Shown in pieces: positions 44,269 to 53,448 of a DNA stretch of 64,000 nucleotides; positions within the stretch are counted from its first letter, which is position 1, and each line of letters opens with the position of its first letter. The stretch is taken from the NCBI RefSeq assembly GCF_001618425.1, contig NZ_BDCU01000062.1:1-64000 (forward strand). Direction: 5' to 3'. The DNA comes from Nocardia fusca NBRC 14340 (GTDB taxonomy: Bacteria > Actinomycetota > Actinomycetes > Mycobacteriales > Mycobacteriaceae). The notes beneath the pieces were generated by a model. It ran no database searches and was not told the origin of the DNA. It saw only the letters and a program-made list of their open reading frames with translations. The position numbers and the translations under genes were made by a program.

Positions 44269-45555
44269 ATGACGAACGCCTTGACCCGCACCGAGACGCT
44301 CGCCGGACATGCCCGTCGGCAGGTGGTCTGGCTGCTGCCGCTCCTGGCGGTGGTCGTGACGTGGGTGTGTATGTCGCGCCCGATCGATCCGTTCCGCGCC
44401 ATCAGCGGCGAGTACATCGACCTCGAGGTCTATCGGCTCGGGGTCGAGGAGTGGCGGGCCGGCGGCGATCTCTACGGTCATCTCCCCGAGACGGCCGCCG
44501 ATATCAGCCTCCCGTTCATCTACCCGCCGTTCGCCGCGCTGGCGCTCGGGCTCTACGCACTGCTGCCGTGGGCCGCCTCGGTGGTCGCCTACCTGGTGGT
44601 CTCCATCGGCGCGCTGGCGATGACTTTGTTCCTGGTGGCCCGGCAGGTCTGGCCGCGTCAGGACCAGCGCAAACTCGCCCTGGTGGTCACCGCGACCGCG
44701 ACCCCGCTCGCGCTGCTGCTCGAGCCGGTCTGGTCCACCCTGGATTTCGGCCAGGTCAATCTGATCCTGATGGGTCTGGTCGCCGCCGACTGCCTGACCC
44801 GCAATCCGCGCTGGCCGCGCGGGATGCTGCTCGGTATCGCCGCGGCGATCAAACTGACCCCGGCGGCTTTCGTCTTGTATTTCCTGATCCGCAAGGACTA
44901 CAAGGCCGCCATAACGGCCGCGATCAGCGGTGCGATCGCCACGGCGATCGGTTTCGCGGTGATGCCCGACGAATCGGTGCGGTACTGGTTCGGCGGGTTC
45001 GGCAATGTCGGTGGATTGAGCGGGTCGGAGTTCCAGACCAACCAGTCCATCCAGGCCGTGCTGGCTCGCTTCGAGGTCACCGGCACCCTGGCCACCGCAC
45101 TGTGGGTACTCGCCGCGGTGGCGCTCGTGGCGGTGGCGGTGGCCGCCATCCGGCGCACCGGGACACCTCCGATGATCGCGCTGGCGGTCAACGCGGTGGT
45201 GGCGCTGCTCGTTTCGCCCATTTCCTGGTCGCACCACTGGGTATGGGTGGCACCCGCGCTGCTGGCGATGATCGGGTACGCGACGACCCGGCCCTGGTCG
45301 CAGGCGCGCGGCTGGTATGCCGCGGCAGTGGCCACCGCGGTGGTCTTCGTGCTGGCCAAACACAGCGACCTGCCCGGTAACGACGGCCGGGAGCTGGGCT
45401 GGTCGGCCTGGGACAAGGTGATCGGCAACGGCTACGTCTGGTTCAGCCTGCTGCTGGTCGTGCTGTACGCGACCGCGAGCCGGCGGCAGCGCACGCCCGG
45501 CCCGGCCGTTCCCGCCGACGCCACGGAATCGCTGGTCTCGGTCCGCGAACGCTGA
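44269..45555 (+). CDS. GT87-family membrane mannosyltransferase
   Basis: The 428-residue GT-C protein has about ten helices. The catalytic-loop acidic residue lies in GEYIDLEVYRLGVEEWRAGGDLYG, as in PimE-like alpha-1,2-mannosyltransferases, followed by FIYPPFAALALG and ISWSHHWVWVAPALLA. These enzymes use polyprenyl-phosphate mannose outside the membrane to build PIMs, lipomannan or lipoarabinomannan. Which polymer cannot be told. The ATG at 44269 is 8 bases after TAAAGT and has no Shine-Dalgarno. The same frame is open far upstream through the antisense of pheST, but that part is not coding. Confidence 0.87.
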   Translation: MTNALTRTETLAGHARRQVVWLLPLLAVVVTWVCMSRPIDPFRAISGEYIDLEVYRLGVEEWRAGGDLYGHLPETAADISLPFIYPPFAALALGLYALLPWAASVVAYLVVSIGALAMTLFLVARQVWPRQDQRKLALVVTATATPLALLLEPVWSTLDFGQVNLILMGLVAADCLTRNPRWPRGMLLGIAAAIKLTPAAFVLYFLIRKDYKAAITAAISGAIATAIGFAVMPDESVRYWFGGFGNVGGLSGSEFQTNQSIQAVLARFEVTGTLATALWVLAAVALVAVAVAAIRRTGTPPMIALAVNAVVALLVSPISWSHHWVWVAPALLAMIGYATTRPWSQARGWYAAAVATAVVFVLAKHSDLPGNDGRELGWSAWDKVIGNGYVWFSLLLVVLYATASRRQRTPGPAVPADATESLVSVRER

Positions 45556-45587
45556 TCGGCGACGCGCCGGTTCGCGCGCCGCCGATC
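45554..45587. terminator. Bidirectional terminator hairpin between GT87 and MFS genes
   Basis: GATCGGCG (45554-45561) pairs with CGCCGATC (45580-45587) around an 18-base loop that contains further GC pairing. It begins at the GT87 stop codon and lies 46 bases beyond the stop of the convergent MFS gene. Confidence 0.5.
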
Positions 45588-45633
45588 GATCGATCCGGTA
45601 CCGGGTTGCGCCCAACGCGGCGGACGGTACTCG

Positions 45634-47088
45634 TCAGCTCACCGGTTCCCGCACGCTCGCCCGGCCCGGGAGCAGTGCGGCGGCCAGCGCCCCGGCCGCG
45701 ACGATCCCCGCCCCGACCCAGACCGCCGGTACCAGCCCGTCCACATAGCTCTGCGGATCCGTGTACGCGCCGTACGAGGCGAAGACCGAGGCCAGGACCG
45801 CGATACCCATCGCCACGCCGACCTCGCGCAGCGTGTTGTTGGTGCCCGAGGCCACGGAACGATCCGCCTCCGGTACCGCCCCCATCACCACGGTCGCCAG
45901 CGGCGCGAAGGTCAGGCCCATCCCCACTCCGGCGAGCAGCAGTGGCGCCACGAACGTGCCGTAGCCGAGGTCCACCGAGACGATGGCGGCCATCCAGGCC
46001 AGCGCCACCGCGAGCAGTGCCTGGCCGGTGACCAGCAGGACCCGGGCCCCGACGCGGTCGATCACCAGGCCCGCGAGCGGGGCCACCACCATCGGCGCCA
46101 TGGTCCACGGCATGGTCCGGATACCGGATTCGAACGGGCTGTACCCCTGCACCACCTGGAAGAACTGGGCGAGCAGGAAGATCGACCCGAAAACGCCGAT
46201 CGAGAAGGCGAAGGCCACCATATTGGCGACGCCGAAGGCCCGGATCCGGAACAGCCGGGGCGCCAGCATGGGGGCCGCGGCCCGGTGCTCCCAGGCGATG
46301 AGCGCGCCCAGCAGGACCGCGCCGCCGATCAGCGCGGTGAGCACCCCGGCCGAATCCCAGCCGTCGTCGGCGCCGTGCACGATGCCCCAGACGACCGCCA
46401 GCACGCCCGCCGAAGCCAGGACCAGTCCCACCGGGTCCAGGCGCCCGCCACCGCCCCGCGATTCACGCAGTGCCCAGACCACCAGCGGCAGCACGAGGAC
46501 GCCGATGGGCACATTGACCCAGAAGATCCACTGCCAGCTCAATCCGTCGACCACGGCGCCGCCGAGCAGCGGTCCCACGGCCACGCCGAGCCCGGCGATA
46601 CCGCCCCAGATCCCGATGGCCGCGCTGCGCAGCCGCTCCGGTACCGCGTCGGAGAGCAGGGTCAACGACAGCGGCATCACCGCGGCGCCGCCGAAGCCCT
46701 GCACCACCCGCGCGGCGACCAGCATCGCCGGATCGGTGGCGAGCGCGCAGGCCGCCGAGGCGGCGGTGAACACCGCGATACCCGCCAGGAACACGCGGCG
46801 GCGACCCAGCCGGTCACCGAGGGCGGAGGCAGTGAGCAGCAGGGCGGCGAACGACAGGGTGTAGGCGTTGACGAACCACTGGAGGTCGCCGAGTGAGGCG
46901 TGCAGTTCGGCGCGGATCACCGGGAGTGCGTTGGTGACCACCAGATTGTCCAGCGTGACCATGAACATCGGAATTCCGACCGCGGCGAGCACGGCGGCCA
47001 GTGGTCGCCGTGCCTCCGCGGCGATGGGAGGTGTGTGCCGGTGCGCGGCGGGTGGTGTGGCGGCCGGTGGGCTCAGGATCTCGGTCAT
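45634..47088 (-). CDS. MFS multidrug efflux pump, DHA2 (QacA/EmrB) family
   Basis: The 484-residue, 14-helix transporter has VTLDNLVVTNALPVIRAEL (motif D1), LGDRLGRRRVFLAG (motif A) and ARVVQGFGGAAVMPLSL, followed by GIAGLGVAVGPLLGGAVVDGLSW (motif C). The ATG at 47088 has AAGGA upstream. The frame's earlier start at 47166 lies inside the promoter. It is divergent from a TetR gene, with shared operators between them, so drug-inducible derepression is likely. The true substrates are unknown. Confidence 0.92.
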   Translation of the reverse strand: MTEILSPPAATPPAAHRHTPPIAAEARRPLAAVLAAVGIPMFMVTLDNLVVTNALPVIRAELHASLGDLQWFVNAYTLSFAALLLTASALGDRLGRRRVFLAGIAVFTAASAACALATDPAMLVAARVVQGFGGAAVMPLSLTLLSDAVPERLRSAAIGIWGGIAGLGVAVGPLLGGAVVDGLSWQWIFWVNVPIGVLVLPLVVWALRESRGGGGRLDPVGLVLASAGVLAVVWGIVHGADDGWDSAGVLTALIGGAVLLGALIAWEHRAAAPMLAPRLFRIRAFGVANMVAFAFSIGVFGSIFLLAQFFQVVQGYSPFESGIRTMPWTMAPMVVAPLAGLVIDRVGARVLLVTGQALLAVALAWMAAIVSVDLGYGTFVAPLLLAGVGMGLTFAPLATVVMGAVPEADRSVASGTNNTLREVGVAMGIAVLASVFASYGAYTDPQSYVDGLVPAVWVGAGIVAAGALAAALLPGRASVREPVS

Positions 47089-47105
47089 ATCCAGTCCTTG
47101 TTGTA

Positions 47106-47160
47106 ATCGACTGATAACTAGTCTCCTTCTGACGGTATGCATCGACTGATAACCTGTCAA
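47106..47160 (-). promoter_or_regulatory. Promoter of the MFS pump with two direct operator copies
   Basis: On the minus strand TTGACA (47160-47155), a 17-base spacer and TACCGT (47137-47132) form a near-consensus promoter. The 13-mer ATCGACTGATAAC occurs twice on the plus strand, at 47106-47118 and 47141-47153, 35 bases apart. One copy fills the spacer and the other lies in the early transcribed region. The divergent TetR protein is the probable ligand-responsive repressor. Confidence 0.7.
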
Positions 47161-47186
47161 GACCACACCGAACGACGAGGAGGACC

Positions 47187-47753
47187 ATGCCGGAAGCGAG
47201 CAGGACCAGGATGACCGCCGGCGAGCGCGGAGCTCAGGTACTGACCGCGGCGATCGCGGCCTTCGCGGAATCCGGCTACGCCGCCACCCGCACCGATGAG
47301 ATCGCCCGCCGGGCCGGGGTCTCCCAGCCGTATGTCATTCGCCTCTTCGGTTCCAAGCAGCGACTGTTCCTGGCGGCCGTCGCACAGGTCTGCGATCGCA
47401 TAGAAGAGGTCTTCACCGACGCCGCGGCGGGTGCCGGGACCGGAACCGCCCTCGACGCACTGTCGGAGGCATACGAACAGATCCTCGCCGAACGCACTTT
47501 GCTACAGGTGCTGCTCCACGCATTCGCGGCAGCGGGCGATCCCGAGATCGGCCCCGTCGTCCGCGACCGGTACGGCCGCATCTACCGACTCGTCCGTGAG
47601 CTCACCGGCGCCCCGGTGGCCGATACGCGGCGATTCCTCTCCACCGGTATGTTGCTCACCGTCCTGGCCGCGCTGCGGGTGACCGGCCCGGACGCGATCG
47701 AGGCCGAGTGGGCCCGTGACATCCTCACGGATCTGTACGAGCACGGAATGTGA
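47187..47753 (+). CDS. TetR-family repressor of the divergent MFS pump
   Basis: The 188-residue protein has a TetR HTH at residues 13-60 (GAQVLTAAIAAFAESGYAATR, TDEIARRAGVSQPYVIRLFG) and a C-terminal helical ligand domain. GAGGAGGACC directly precedes the ATG. Its gene is divergent from the QacA-type pump, and two copies of a 13-base operator lie between them. Confidence 0.9.
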   Translation: MPEASRTRMTAGERGAQVLTAAIAAFAESGYAATRTDEIARRAGVSQPYVIRLFGSKQRLFLAAVAQVCDRIEEVFTDAAAGAGTGTALDALSEAYEQILAERTLLQVLLHAFAAAGDPEIGPVVRDRYGRIYRLVRELTGAPVADTRRFLSTGMLLTVLAALRVTGPDAIEAEWARDILTDLYEHGM

Positions 47754-47790
47754 ACGCGCGAGTCCAGCCCCTGACCTACCGCCGGCTCAC

Positions 47791-47816
47791 CACGGCCCAC
47801 ACCGACGGAGGCCGTG
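47791..47816. terminator. Hairpin between convergent tetR and rRNA methylase genes
   Basis: CACGGCC (47791-47797) and GGCCGTG (47810-47816) form a 7-bp stem with a 12-base loop, ending two bases before the stop of the methylase gene. It can serve both directions. Confidence 0.45.
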
Positions 47817-47817
47817 A

Positions 47818-48645
47818 TCAGCCGCGACCGAAGCGGGTGCGCGAGTTCGCGTAGAGACAGATCGCGGCCGCCGCTGCCAGATTGAGGCTTTCGGCCCGCC
47901 CCCGGATCGGGATCCGGATCCGGTGCCGCGCCCGGTCCGCGATCTCCGGGTCCAGACCATGGGCCTCGTTGCCGAACAACCAGGCGACCGGCCGGGTGAA
48001 CAGTTCCTCGGCATCCTCGAGATCGACTTCGCCGGCGGCGGTGGTCGCCACCGTGGTGATGCCCGCGGCGTCGAGGCGATCCAGTACCGTCCCGGTATCG
48101 CGTGCGCGCACGATCGGGACATGGAAGAGGCTGCCCGCGCACGCGCGCACGCATTTACCGTTGTGCGGGTCCACGCTGTCACCGGCCAGAACCACCGCGT
48201 CCGCGCCGACCGCGTCGGCCACCCGGATGAGGGTGCCCGCATTACCCGGATCGGCGATCGCGACCGGCACCGCCAGTATCCGCGGAATGCTCGCTCCCGG
48301 ATCCGGCGGAAGGATCCGGTCCAGCGGCACATCGACCAGATCACAGACCGCCACCAGCCCTGGGGGTGTGACCGTCTCGCCCAGCGCCTGCGCGGCCCGA
48401 TCGGATACCAGCGTGGTGCGCACACCGTCGGCTGCGGCGCCGGCGATCAGGGCGTGTTCCCGGGTGGCGCCTTCGGCGGAGTAGAAGAGTTCGCGGACCC
48501 GGCCGGCTTCCAGTGCGGCAGCGACGGAGTTCGCGCCCTCGGCGAGGAATCTGCCGGCGCGCTTGCGCGCTACGCCGCGATGGAGTTTGACGGCGGCCAC
48601 CACACGGGGATTCCGCACGTCGGTGGGTTCTTGTCGGTCGGGCAC
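47818..48645 (-). CDS. tsnR: SpoU/TrmH-family rRNA 2'-O-methyltransferase (TsnR-like)
   Basis: The 275-residue SPOUT methylase has an N-terminal L30e-like substrate domain (VAAVKLHRGVARKRAGRFLAEG). The knot domain has PGNAGTLIRVADAVGADAVVL (motif 1), VAWLFGNEAHGLD (motif 2) and IPIRGRAESLNLAAAAAICLY (motif 3). It probably methylates 23S rRNA. The GTG at 48645 is 6 bases after TACGAT (48657-48652), so the mRNA may be leaderless. Its place near rplT-rpmI-infC matches M. tuberculosis Rv1644. Confidence 0.92.
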   Translation of the reverse strand: MPDRQEPTDVRNPRVVAAVKLHRGVARKRAGRFLAEGANSVAAALEAGRVRELFYSAEGATREHALIAGAAADGVRTTLVSDRAAQALGETVTPPGLVAVCDLVDVPLDRILPPDPGASIPRILAVPVAIADPGNAGTLIRVADAVGADAVVLAGDSVDPHNGKCVRACAGSLFHVPIVRARDTGTVLDRLDAAGITTVATTAAGEVDLEDAEELFTRPVAWLFGNEAHGLDPEIADRARHRIRIPIRGRAESLNLAAAAAICLYANSRTRFGRG

Positions 48646-48767
48646 CCAGAGATCGTAGTGGGTACCGCTCTCCGGGTCCGCTACCCGCCGAGACCCGCTG
48701 CGCGGACTTCTCCGCGCATTGCCGGGCCGGCGACGGCCGGCCCGCACGCGACGGCGCCGCGCGCGAA

Positions 48768-48965
48768 CTAGGAGAAGGTCTCCAGGAATTCGCGCACGAA
48801 GCACAGCGGGCAGATCGGATCGAACGGTGCCGTCGCCGTTTCGATCCGCTCGGTGGGCAGGACCGGCTGCACCGCAATCCCGTCCGCGGCCGCCGATACC
48901 GGCTGCAGTCCGATCCCCAGCGAAACCGCTGCTGCGGCGACGATATTCAGCACCCGACGGTTCAT
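48768..48965 (-). CDS. Small secreted protein of unknown function (65 residues)
   Basis: The ATG at 48965 follows GAGGAGCG. The product has a clear signal peptide (MNRRVLNIVAAAAVSLGIGL, cleavage probably after VSA at about 25). A mature part of about 40 residues contains a CxxC pair in PICPLCFVREFLETF. The cysteines could form a disulfide or bind metal. No family is recognised, and the neighbouring genes give no hint. Confidence 0.65.
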   Translation of the reverse strand: MNRRVLNIVAAAAVSLGIGLQPVSAAADGIAVQPVLPTERIETATAPFDPICPLCFVREFLETFS

Positions 48966-49077
48966 GATCGCTCCTCGGTGTCCGCGTCCCGAGCGGCCAC
49001 AGTATCAACCCGGCCCGGCGCGCCCCCCGAATCAAGGGATCTCGGCGCGACCGGGCCGGGCACGCGTGGGTGTTCGA

Positions 49078-49704
49078 TCAGGCGAACTGGGAGACACCGT
49101 CGAATTCGGCGAGCGGCGCGGGACCGGTGACCTCGTACTCGAGCAGGAGCAGGCCGTGAGGTGTGGCCTCGTGGTGGGTCAGGCGCAGACCCGTGGCCGG
49201 TCCGGTGCCGGCGAGCAGCCGCCGACCCGCGCGCAGCACAGTGGGCGCGACGGCCAGCCGGACGGTGTCGACCAATCCGGCGGCGAGCAACGTATCGCCC
49301 AGCCGGGAGCTGCCGTGAATCTGCAGTTCACGACCGGGCCGGCGCAACAGTTCCGCGACCGTGACAACCGGGTCGCCCGGTAGCACGGTCGTCGGGTTCC
49401 ACTCTCCCTCGGTCAGGATGCCGGAGACCACGTATTTCGGCAGGGTGTTCATCCGCTTCGCGAACGGGTCGCCGGGGTCGGTGACGGCGGGCCAGTCCCG
49501 GGCGAAGGCTTCGTAGGTCCGGCGGCCGAACAACAGCCCGTCGGCGGCGTCGAGCCATTCGGAGGTCCGCCGGACGAAGACTTCGTCCAGGTAGGGCACC
49601 AGCCAGCCGCCGCGGTCGAATCCGTCGCTGGTGTCCTCGGTGGGTGAGCCGGGCCCCTGACCGACACCGTCGAGGGTGAGGAATTCGGTGAGCACCAGTT
49701 TCAT
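49078..49704 (-). CDS. Dihydrofolate reductase-like (RibD C-terminal domain) protein
   Basis: The 208-residue protein has the RibD_C/DHFR-like fold: MKLVLTEFLTLDGVGQGPGS, DGLLFGRRTYEAFARDWP, KYVVSGILTEGEW, ELQIHGSSRLGDTLLAAGLVD and the C-terminal LEYEVTGP. Its ATG at 49704 overlaps the stop of the AHSA1-like gene. Such proteins are often third in ArsR/AHSA1/DHFR operons. The reductase substrate is unknown. Confidence 0.87.
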   Translation of the reverse strand: MKLVLTEFLTLDGVGQGPGSPTEDTSDGFDRGGWLVPYLDEVFVRRTSEWLDAADGLLFGRRTYEAFARDWPAVTDPGDPFAKRMNTLPKYVVSGILTEGEWNPTTVLPGDPVVTVAELLRRPGRELQIHGSSRLGDTLLAAGLVDTVRLAVAPTVLRAGRRLLAGTGPATGLRLTHHEATPHGLLLLEYEVTGPAPLAEFDGVSQFA

Positions 49705-50174
49705 GCCCGCACCTCGCTCTCGACGAGCTCGGCGAGCTGATCGGTAACCGTGCCCCACCCGTGTGCGAACCCGAGTTCTTCGTGCCGGGCCCGCGCGGCC
49801 GGATCACCGTGCCGGACCAGTACGCGATAGTCGGTACCGTCCGGATGATCCCGCAGGGTGATCTCCGCGGTCATCAGGATCTCTCCGGTGGCCGGACGCC
49901 AGCCGCTGTCGAGCGCGGTCGTGAAGACGAGGCGTTCCCGTTCGTCGGCCACGAGGAAACAGGCGTCCAGATGCGGGACGAATTCGCCGCCGTCCGCGCT
50001 CATCCTGGTCACGAAGGCGCCGCCCGGGCGGACCTCCAGCCGTTCGACCCGGCAGCGGGCCGGGGCGGGCAGCCACCAGCGGGCGAGGCTGCCGGCGTCG
50101 GTCCAGGCGTTCCACACACTGCCGCGCGGCGCGCGGATCACCCGGTGCAGGGACAGGTCGAGATCAGGATTCAT
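49701..50174 (-). CDS. AHSA1/SRPBCC-family protein
   Basis: The 157 residues form a START-like helix-grip fold (LSLHRVIRAPRGSVWNAWTD, LARWWLPAPARC, LEVRPGGAFVTRM, and a long C-terminal helix GWGTVTDQLAELVESE). It may bind a small hydrophobic ligand. The start at 50174 overlaps the ArsR gene by 11 bases, so they are cotranslated. Function is otherwise unknown. Confidence 0.87.
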   Translation of the reverse strand: MNPDLDLSLHRVIRAPRGSVWNAWTDAGSLARWWLPAPARCRVERLEVRPGGAFVTRMSADGGEFVPHLDACFLVADERERLVFTTALDSGWRPATGEILMTAEITLRDHPDGTDYRVLVRHGDPAARARHEELGFAHGWGTVTDQLAELVESEVRA

Positions 50175-50508
50175 CGGTGGGCTCCTCGGTTGTCAGCAGG
50201 AATTGTTCGAGTCGGTCCGTGCGGCCTTCCCAGACGCGTCGCTGTTCGGCCAGCCAGCCGTCGATCAGTGCGAACCGTTCGCGATCGAGTTCGCACCGCC
50301 GCACCCGCCCGGTTTTGACCGTCCGGATCAGCCCGCTGTCCTCCAGCACCCGCAGGTGCTTCATGAACGACGGCAAGGTGATCGGCAGATCCCGGGCCAG
50401 TTCGCCGACGCTGGCCGGACCGGTGCCGAGTCGCTGGACCACCCGCCGCCGGGATGGGTCCGACAGTGCGGCGAACACACCGTCCAGCGACTCCGAATAC
50501 TTAGCCAT
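50164..50508 (-). CDS. ArsR-family repressor
   Basis: The 114-residue winged-HTH protein reads FAALSDPSRRRVVQRLGTGP, then VGELARDLPITLPSFMKHLRVLEDSGLIRTVKTGR. No metal-binding CxC is seen, so it is of the AHSA1-linked, non-metal class. The ATG at 50508 is the exact centre of a perfect 24-bp palindrome, its probable operator. It heads a three-gene overlapping operon. Confidence 0.88.
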   Translation of the reverse strand: MAKYSESLDGVFAALSDPSRRRVVQRLGTGPASVGELARDLPITLPSFMKHLRVLEDSGLIRTVKTGRVRRCELDRERFALIDGWLAEQRRVWEGRTDRLEQFLLTTEEPTDES

Positions 50509-50520
50509 ATGGCTAAGTAT
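50497..50520. promoter_or_regulatory. Perfect 24-bp palindrome centred on the arsR start codon
   Basis: ATACTTAGCCAT is followed at once by its reverse complement. The minus-strand ATG of the ArsR gene is made from the centre. TAATAC (50523-50518) on the minus strand resembles a -10, which would put +1 near the ATG. Bound repressor would then block both promoter and start codon. Confidence 0.75.
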
Positions 50521-50664
50521 TAGCGGACACACCGGCCCACCGCAAGTCCGGCCACATCACGCGCGCCGAGGGTCGGGTAACCCGGACGTCCGCGGCAGTG
50601 CAAGCGTCGCCGGGGCCGGGCCCGGAACAGGCGCCCCGGGCCCTGGCCTCCGGCCGACGCCATC

Positions 50665-51735
50665 TCAGTCGTAGACCAGCACGGCTCGCCCGACGACATC
50701 ACCGCGACCGAGGGCGGCGATCGTATCGTTGACATCCTCGAACCGGACCGGGCTCACGGTGTGCCTGATCATGCCGCGCTCGGCGAGGTCGAGCACTTCG
50801 GTGAGATCGTTGTAGTTGCCCCAGAACGATCCGAAGTAGCTGAACTCCCGCGCGACGAATGGGAACAGCGGGATATCGATGCGGTTGCCGATCAGCCCGA
50901 CCGATGCGACCGCCCCTTGGGTGGCGAGTAGCGCGAACGCCAGCCGAATCGACTCCTCCGACCCCGCGCATTCGATGACCGCGTCGACCTCCGGCCGGCC
51001 GGTCGAGTTCTCGAGTGCGGTGCGTACGCCTTCGACCGACTTGTCGCGCGTATTGATCGTGTGGTCGGCGCCGTTCGCCGCGGCGATATCGAGTTTGCTG
51101 TCGGTACGGGCGAATGCCACCACCGTCGCGCCGCCGCCGAGCAATTTCGCGTACTGCGTCGCGTAGGAGCCCAGCCCACCGACTCCCATCACCGCCACGG
51201 TTCGCCCGGGTCCCAGAACCCCCGCCGCCCGGAGCTTCTTCAGTCCCCGGTACGGCGTCAGCCCGGCATCGGTCAGCGGCGCCAGATTCATCGGGGAGAG
51301 GCCGTTGCCCGAGCGCACCGGGATGAGGTGCCGATAGGGCACCGGTAGATACTCCTGGTACCCGCCGTGCGGCCCGAAGCCTGCCCACCGGCCGCCCGCG
51401 CACAGCTGGAAATTCCCGTCGTGACACTGGCGACACGATCCCTCCCCCCAACTGCTCTCGACCACGATCTGATCGCCTTCACGCAAACCGGCCGACCGAG
51501 GTACCCCGGACCCGACCCCGGCCACCCACCCGGCGATCTCGTGCCCGGGGGTGATCGGGAAATCAGCCGGGAGCGAGGCGGCGAAATACCCGTCCATCAG
51601 CTGGAAATCCGTACGGCACATACCCGCGCCGCCAACCTTGACCAGCACCTCTTCGGGACCGAAATCGGGTATCGGAATTTCCTCGAGCCGCAACGGTTCT
51701 CTGTAGTCGTACATCCGGGCCGCGCGCATCTTCAT
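50665..51735 (-). CDS. Zinc-dependent alcohol dehydrogenase, medium-chain family
   Basis: The 356-residue MDR enzyme has catalytic-zinc ligands in GMCRTDF and PGHEIAGWVAGVGSG, and the NAD loop in VAVMGVGGLGSYATQYAKLLG. The structural zinc site is E-x3-C-x2-C-x7-C (EGSCRQC then HDGNFQLC); Glu in the first position is known in Sulfolobus ADH, so the site may be intact. GAGAGG lies 8 bases before the ATG at 51735. It likely oxidises alcohols with NAD; the substrate is unknown. It stands alone. Confidence 0.92.
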   Translation of the reverse strand: MKMRAARMYDYREPLRLEEIPIPDFGPEEVLVKVGGAGMCRTDFQLMDGYFAASLPADFPITPGHEIAGWVAGVGSGVPRSAGLREGDQIVVESSWGEGSCRQCHDGNFQLCAGGRWAGFGPHGGYQEYLPVPYRHLIPVRSGNGLSPMNLAPLTDAGLTPYRGLKKLRAAGVLGPGRTVAVMGVGGLGSYATQYAKLLGGGATVVAFARTDSKLDIAAANGADHTINTRDKSVEGVRTALENSTGRPEVDAVIECAGSEESIRLAFALLATQGAVASVGLIGNRIDIPLFPFVAREFSYFGSFWGNYNDLTEVLDLAERGMIRHTVSPVRFEDVNDTIAALGRGDVVGRAVLVYD

Positions 51736-51943
51736 GGTCACAACCTCTCCACAGGAGTGCCGGGATATCGGCCGAGACACCGCCACGCCATCCGCGAGCG
51801 GGTGGTACGCACCTTCGGCCTGCTCATCGTCGGGCAACGTCGACAACCACGCACTGGCATTGTCGCAAGAATTTCGCCGCACGCCCACCATCGCGGGCGT
51901 CCCGGCGAATCGCCGCCCCTCGGTCACACTCTCCGGAAATACC

Positions 51944-51973
51944 GAAGGCCCCCTCCCGAAGGAGGGGGCCTTC
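51944..51973 (-). terminator. Strong terminator after rplT with a UUCG tetraloop
   Basis: A perfect 13-bp stem (GAAGGCCCCCTCC and its complement) closes a 4-base loop. On the rplT strand the loop reads TTCG with a C-G closing pair, an extra-stable C(UUCG)G tetraloop. It lies 43 bases beyond the rplT stop and is followed by a short T-rich run. It ends the infC-rpmI-rplT transcript. The rest of 51736-52015 has no recognisable gene. Confidence 0.85.
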
Positions 51974-52015
51974 CGCACATCGGGCCGGACAGTGGTCCGG
52001 ACCCGGAACGACGAC

Positions 52016-52396
52016 TCAGGCAGCCGGGGCGTTGACATCCTCGGGCAGCGCGGCCTTGGCGACGGCGACCAGACCGGCGAACGCCTCGGCATCGGAGACG
52101 GCCAGCTCGGCGAGGTTCTTGCGGTCGACCTCCACACCGGCGGCCTTCAGGCCCTGCACGAAACGGTTGTAGGTGATGTCGTTGGCGCGGGCCGCGGCGT
52201 TGATCCGGGCGATCCACAGCTTGCGGAAATCACCCTTGCGTGCCCGGCGGTCCCGGTAGGCGTAGGTGAGCGAGTGCAGCTGCTGTTCCTTGGCCTTGCG
52301 GTACAGGCGCGAGCGCTGCCCGCGGTAGCCCTTGGAAGCCTCGAGGATGGAACGGCGCTTCTTCTGAGCGTTGACGGCCCTCTTGACGCGTGCCAC
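52016..52396 (-). CDS. rplT: 50S ribosomal protein L20
   Basis: The 126-residue basic protein reads MARVKRAVNAQKKRRSILEA, then SKGYRGQRSRLYRKAKEQ, YAYRDRRARKGDFRKLWIAR and INAAARANDITYNRFVQGLK, all standard L20. It is essential for early 50S assembly. It is the last gene of infC-rpmI-rplT. Confidence 0.97.
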   Translation of the reverse strand: MARVKRAVNAQKKRRSILEASKGYRGQRSRLYRKAKEQQLHSLTYAYRDRRARKGDFRKLWIARINAAARANDITYNRFVQGLKAAGVEVDRKNLAELAVSDAEAFAGLVAVAKAALPEDVNAPAA

Positions 52397-52510
52397 TGGT
52401 CAGTCCTAATCGATCTTGGGGGTGCCCGGTCGAGCGCACCCGAGTGGGTCGGTTCTTCGGCGTCCGGTCGCGGATGCGGTACCGGACGGTATCGGTCCCG
52501 GGGAAGGGGA

Positions 52511-52705
52511 TCAGATACCCAGCAGCTTCTTCACACGGCGGACGTCGGACGCGGCGACCGACTCCGTGCCGTCCAGACGACGAGTCCGGCGGGTGGGCTT
52601 GTGCTCGAGCAGGTGCCGGCGGTTGGCCTGCTGACGGCGCAGCTTGCCCTTACCGGTCACCTTGAAACGCTTCGAAGCGCCGCTGTGGCTCTTCATCTTC
52701 GGCAT
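52511..52705 (-). CDS. rpmI: 50S ribosomal protein L35
   Basis: The 64-residue protein begins MPKMKSHSGASKRFKVTGKG and continues KLRRQQANRRHLLEHKPTRR, the invariant L35 pattern. It lies between infC and rplT, as in nearly all bacteria. Confidence 0.97.
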   Translation of the reverse strand: MPKMKSHSGASKRFKVTGKGKLRRQQANRRHLLEHKPTRRTRRLDGTESVAASDVRRVKKLLGI

Positions 52706-52848
52706 GGCAACCTCAATCTGTGTCGTGCCCGCGCAGGGGCGGACCAGGTGTACTGATCAGCGTTATTGCGGGCTCGACGCAATACCGCTGCGGCGTTCGC
52801 CGCGATATATGCGGCGGAGCGCCGCAGTGTTCACGGCGGAAGCCGTTG

Positions 52849-53448
<600 letters not shown>

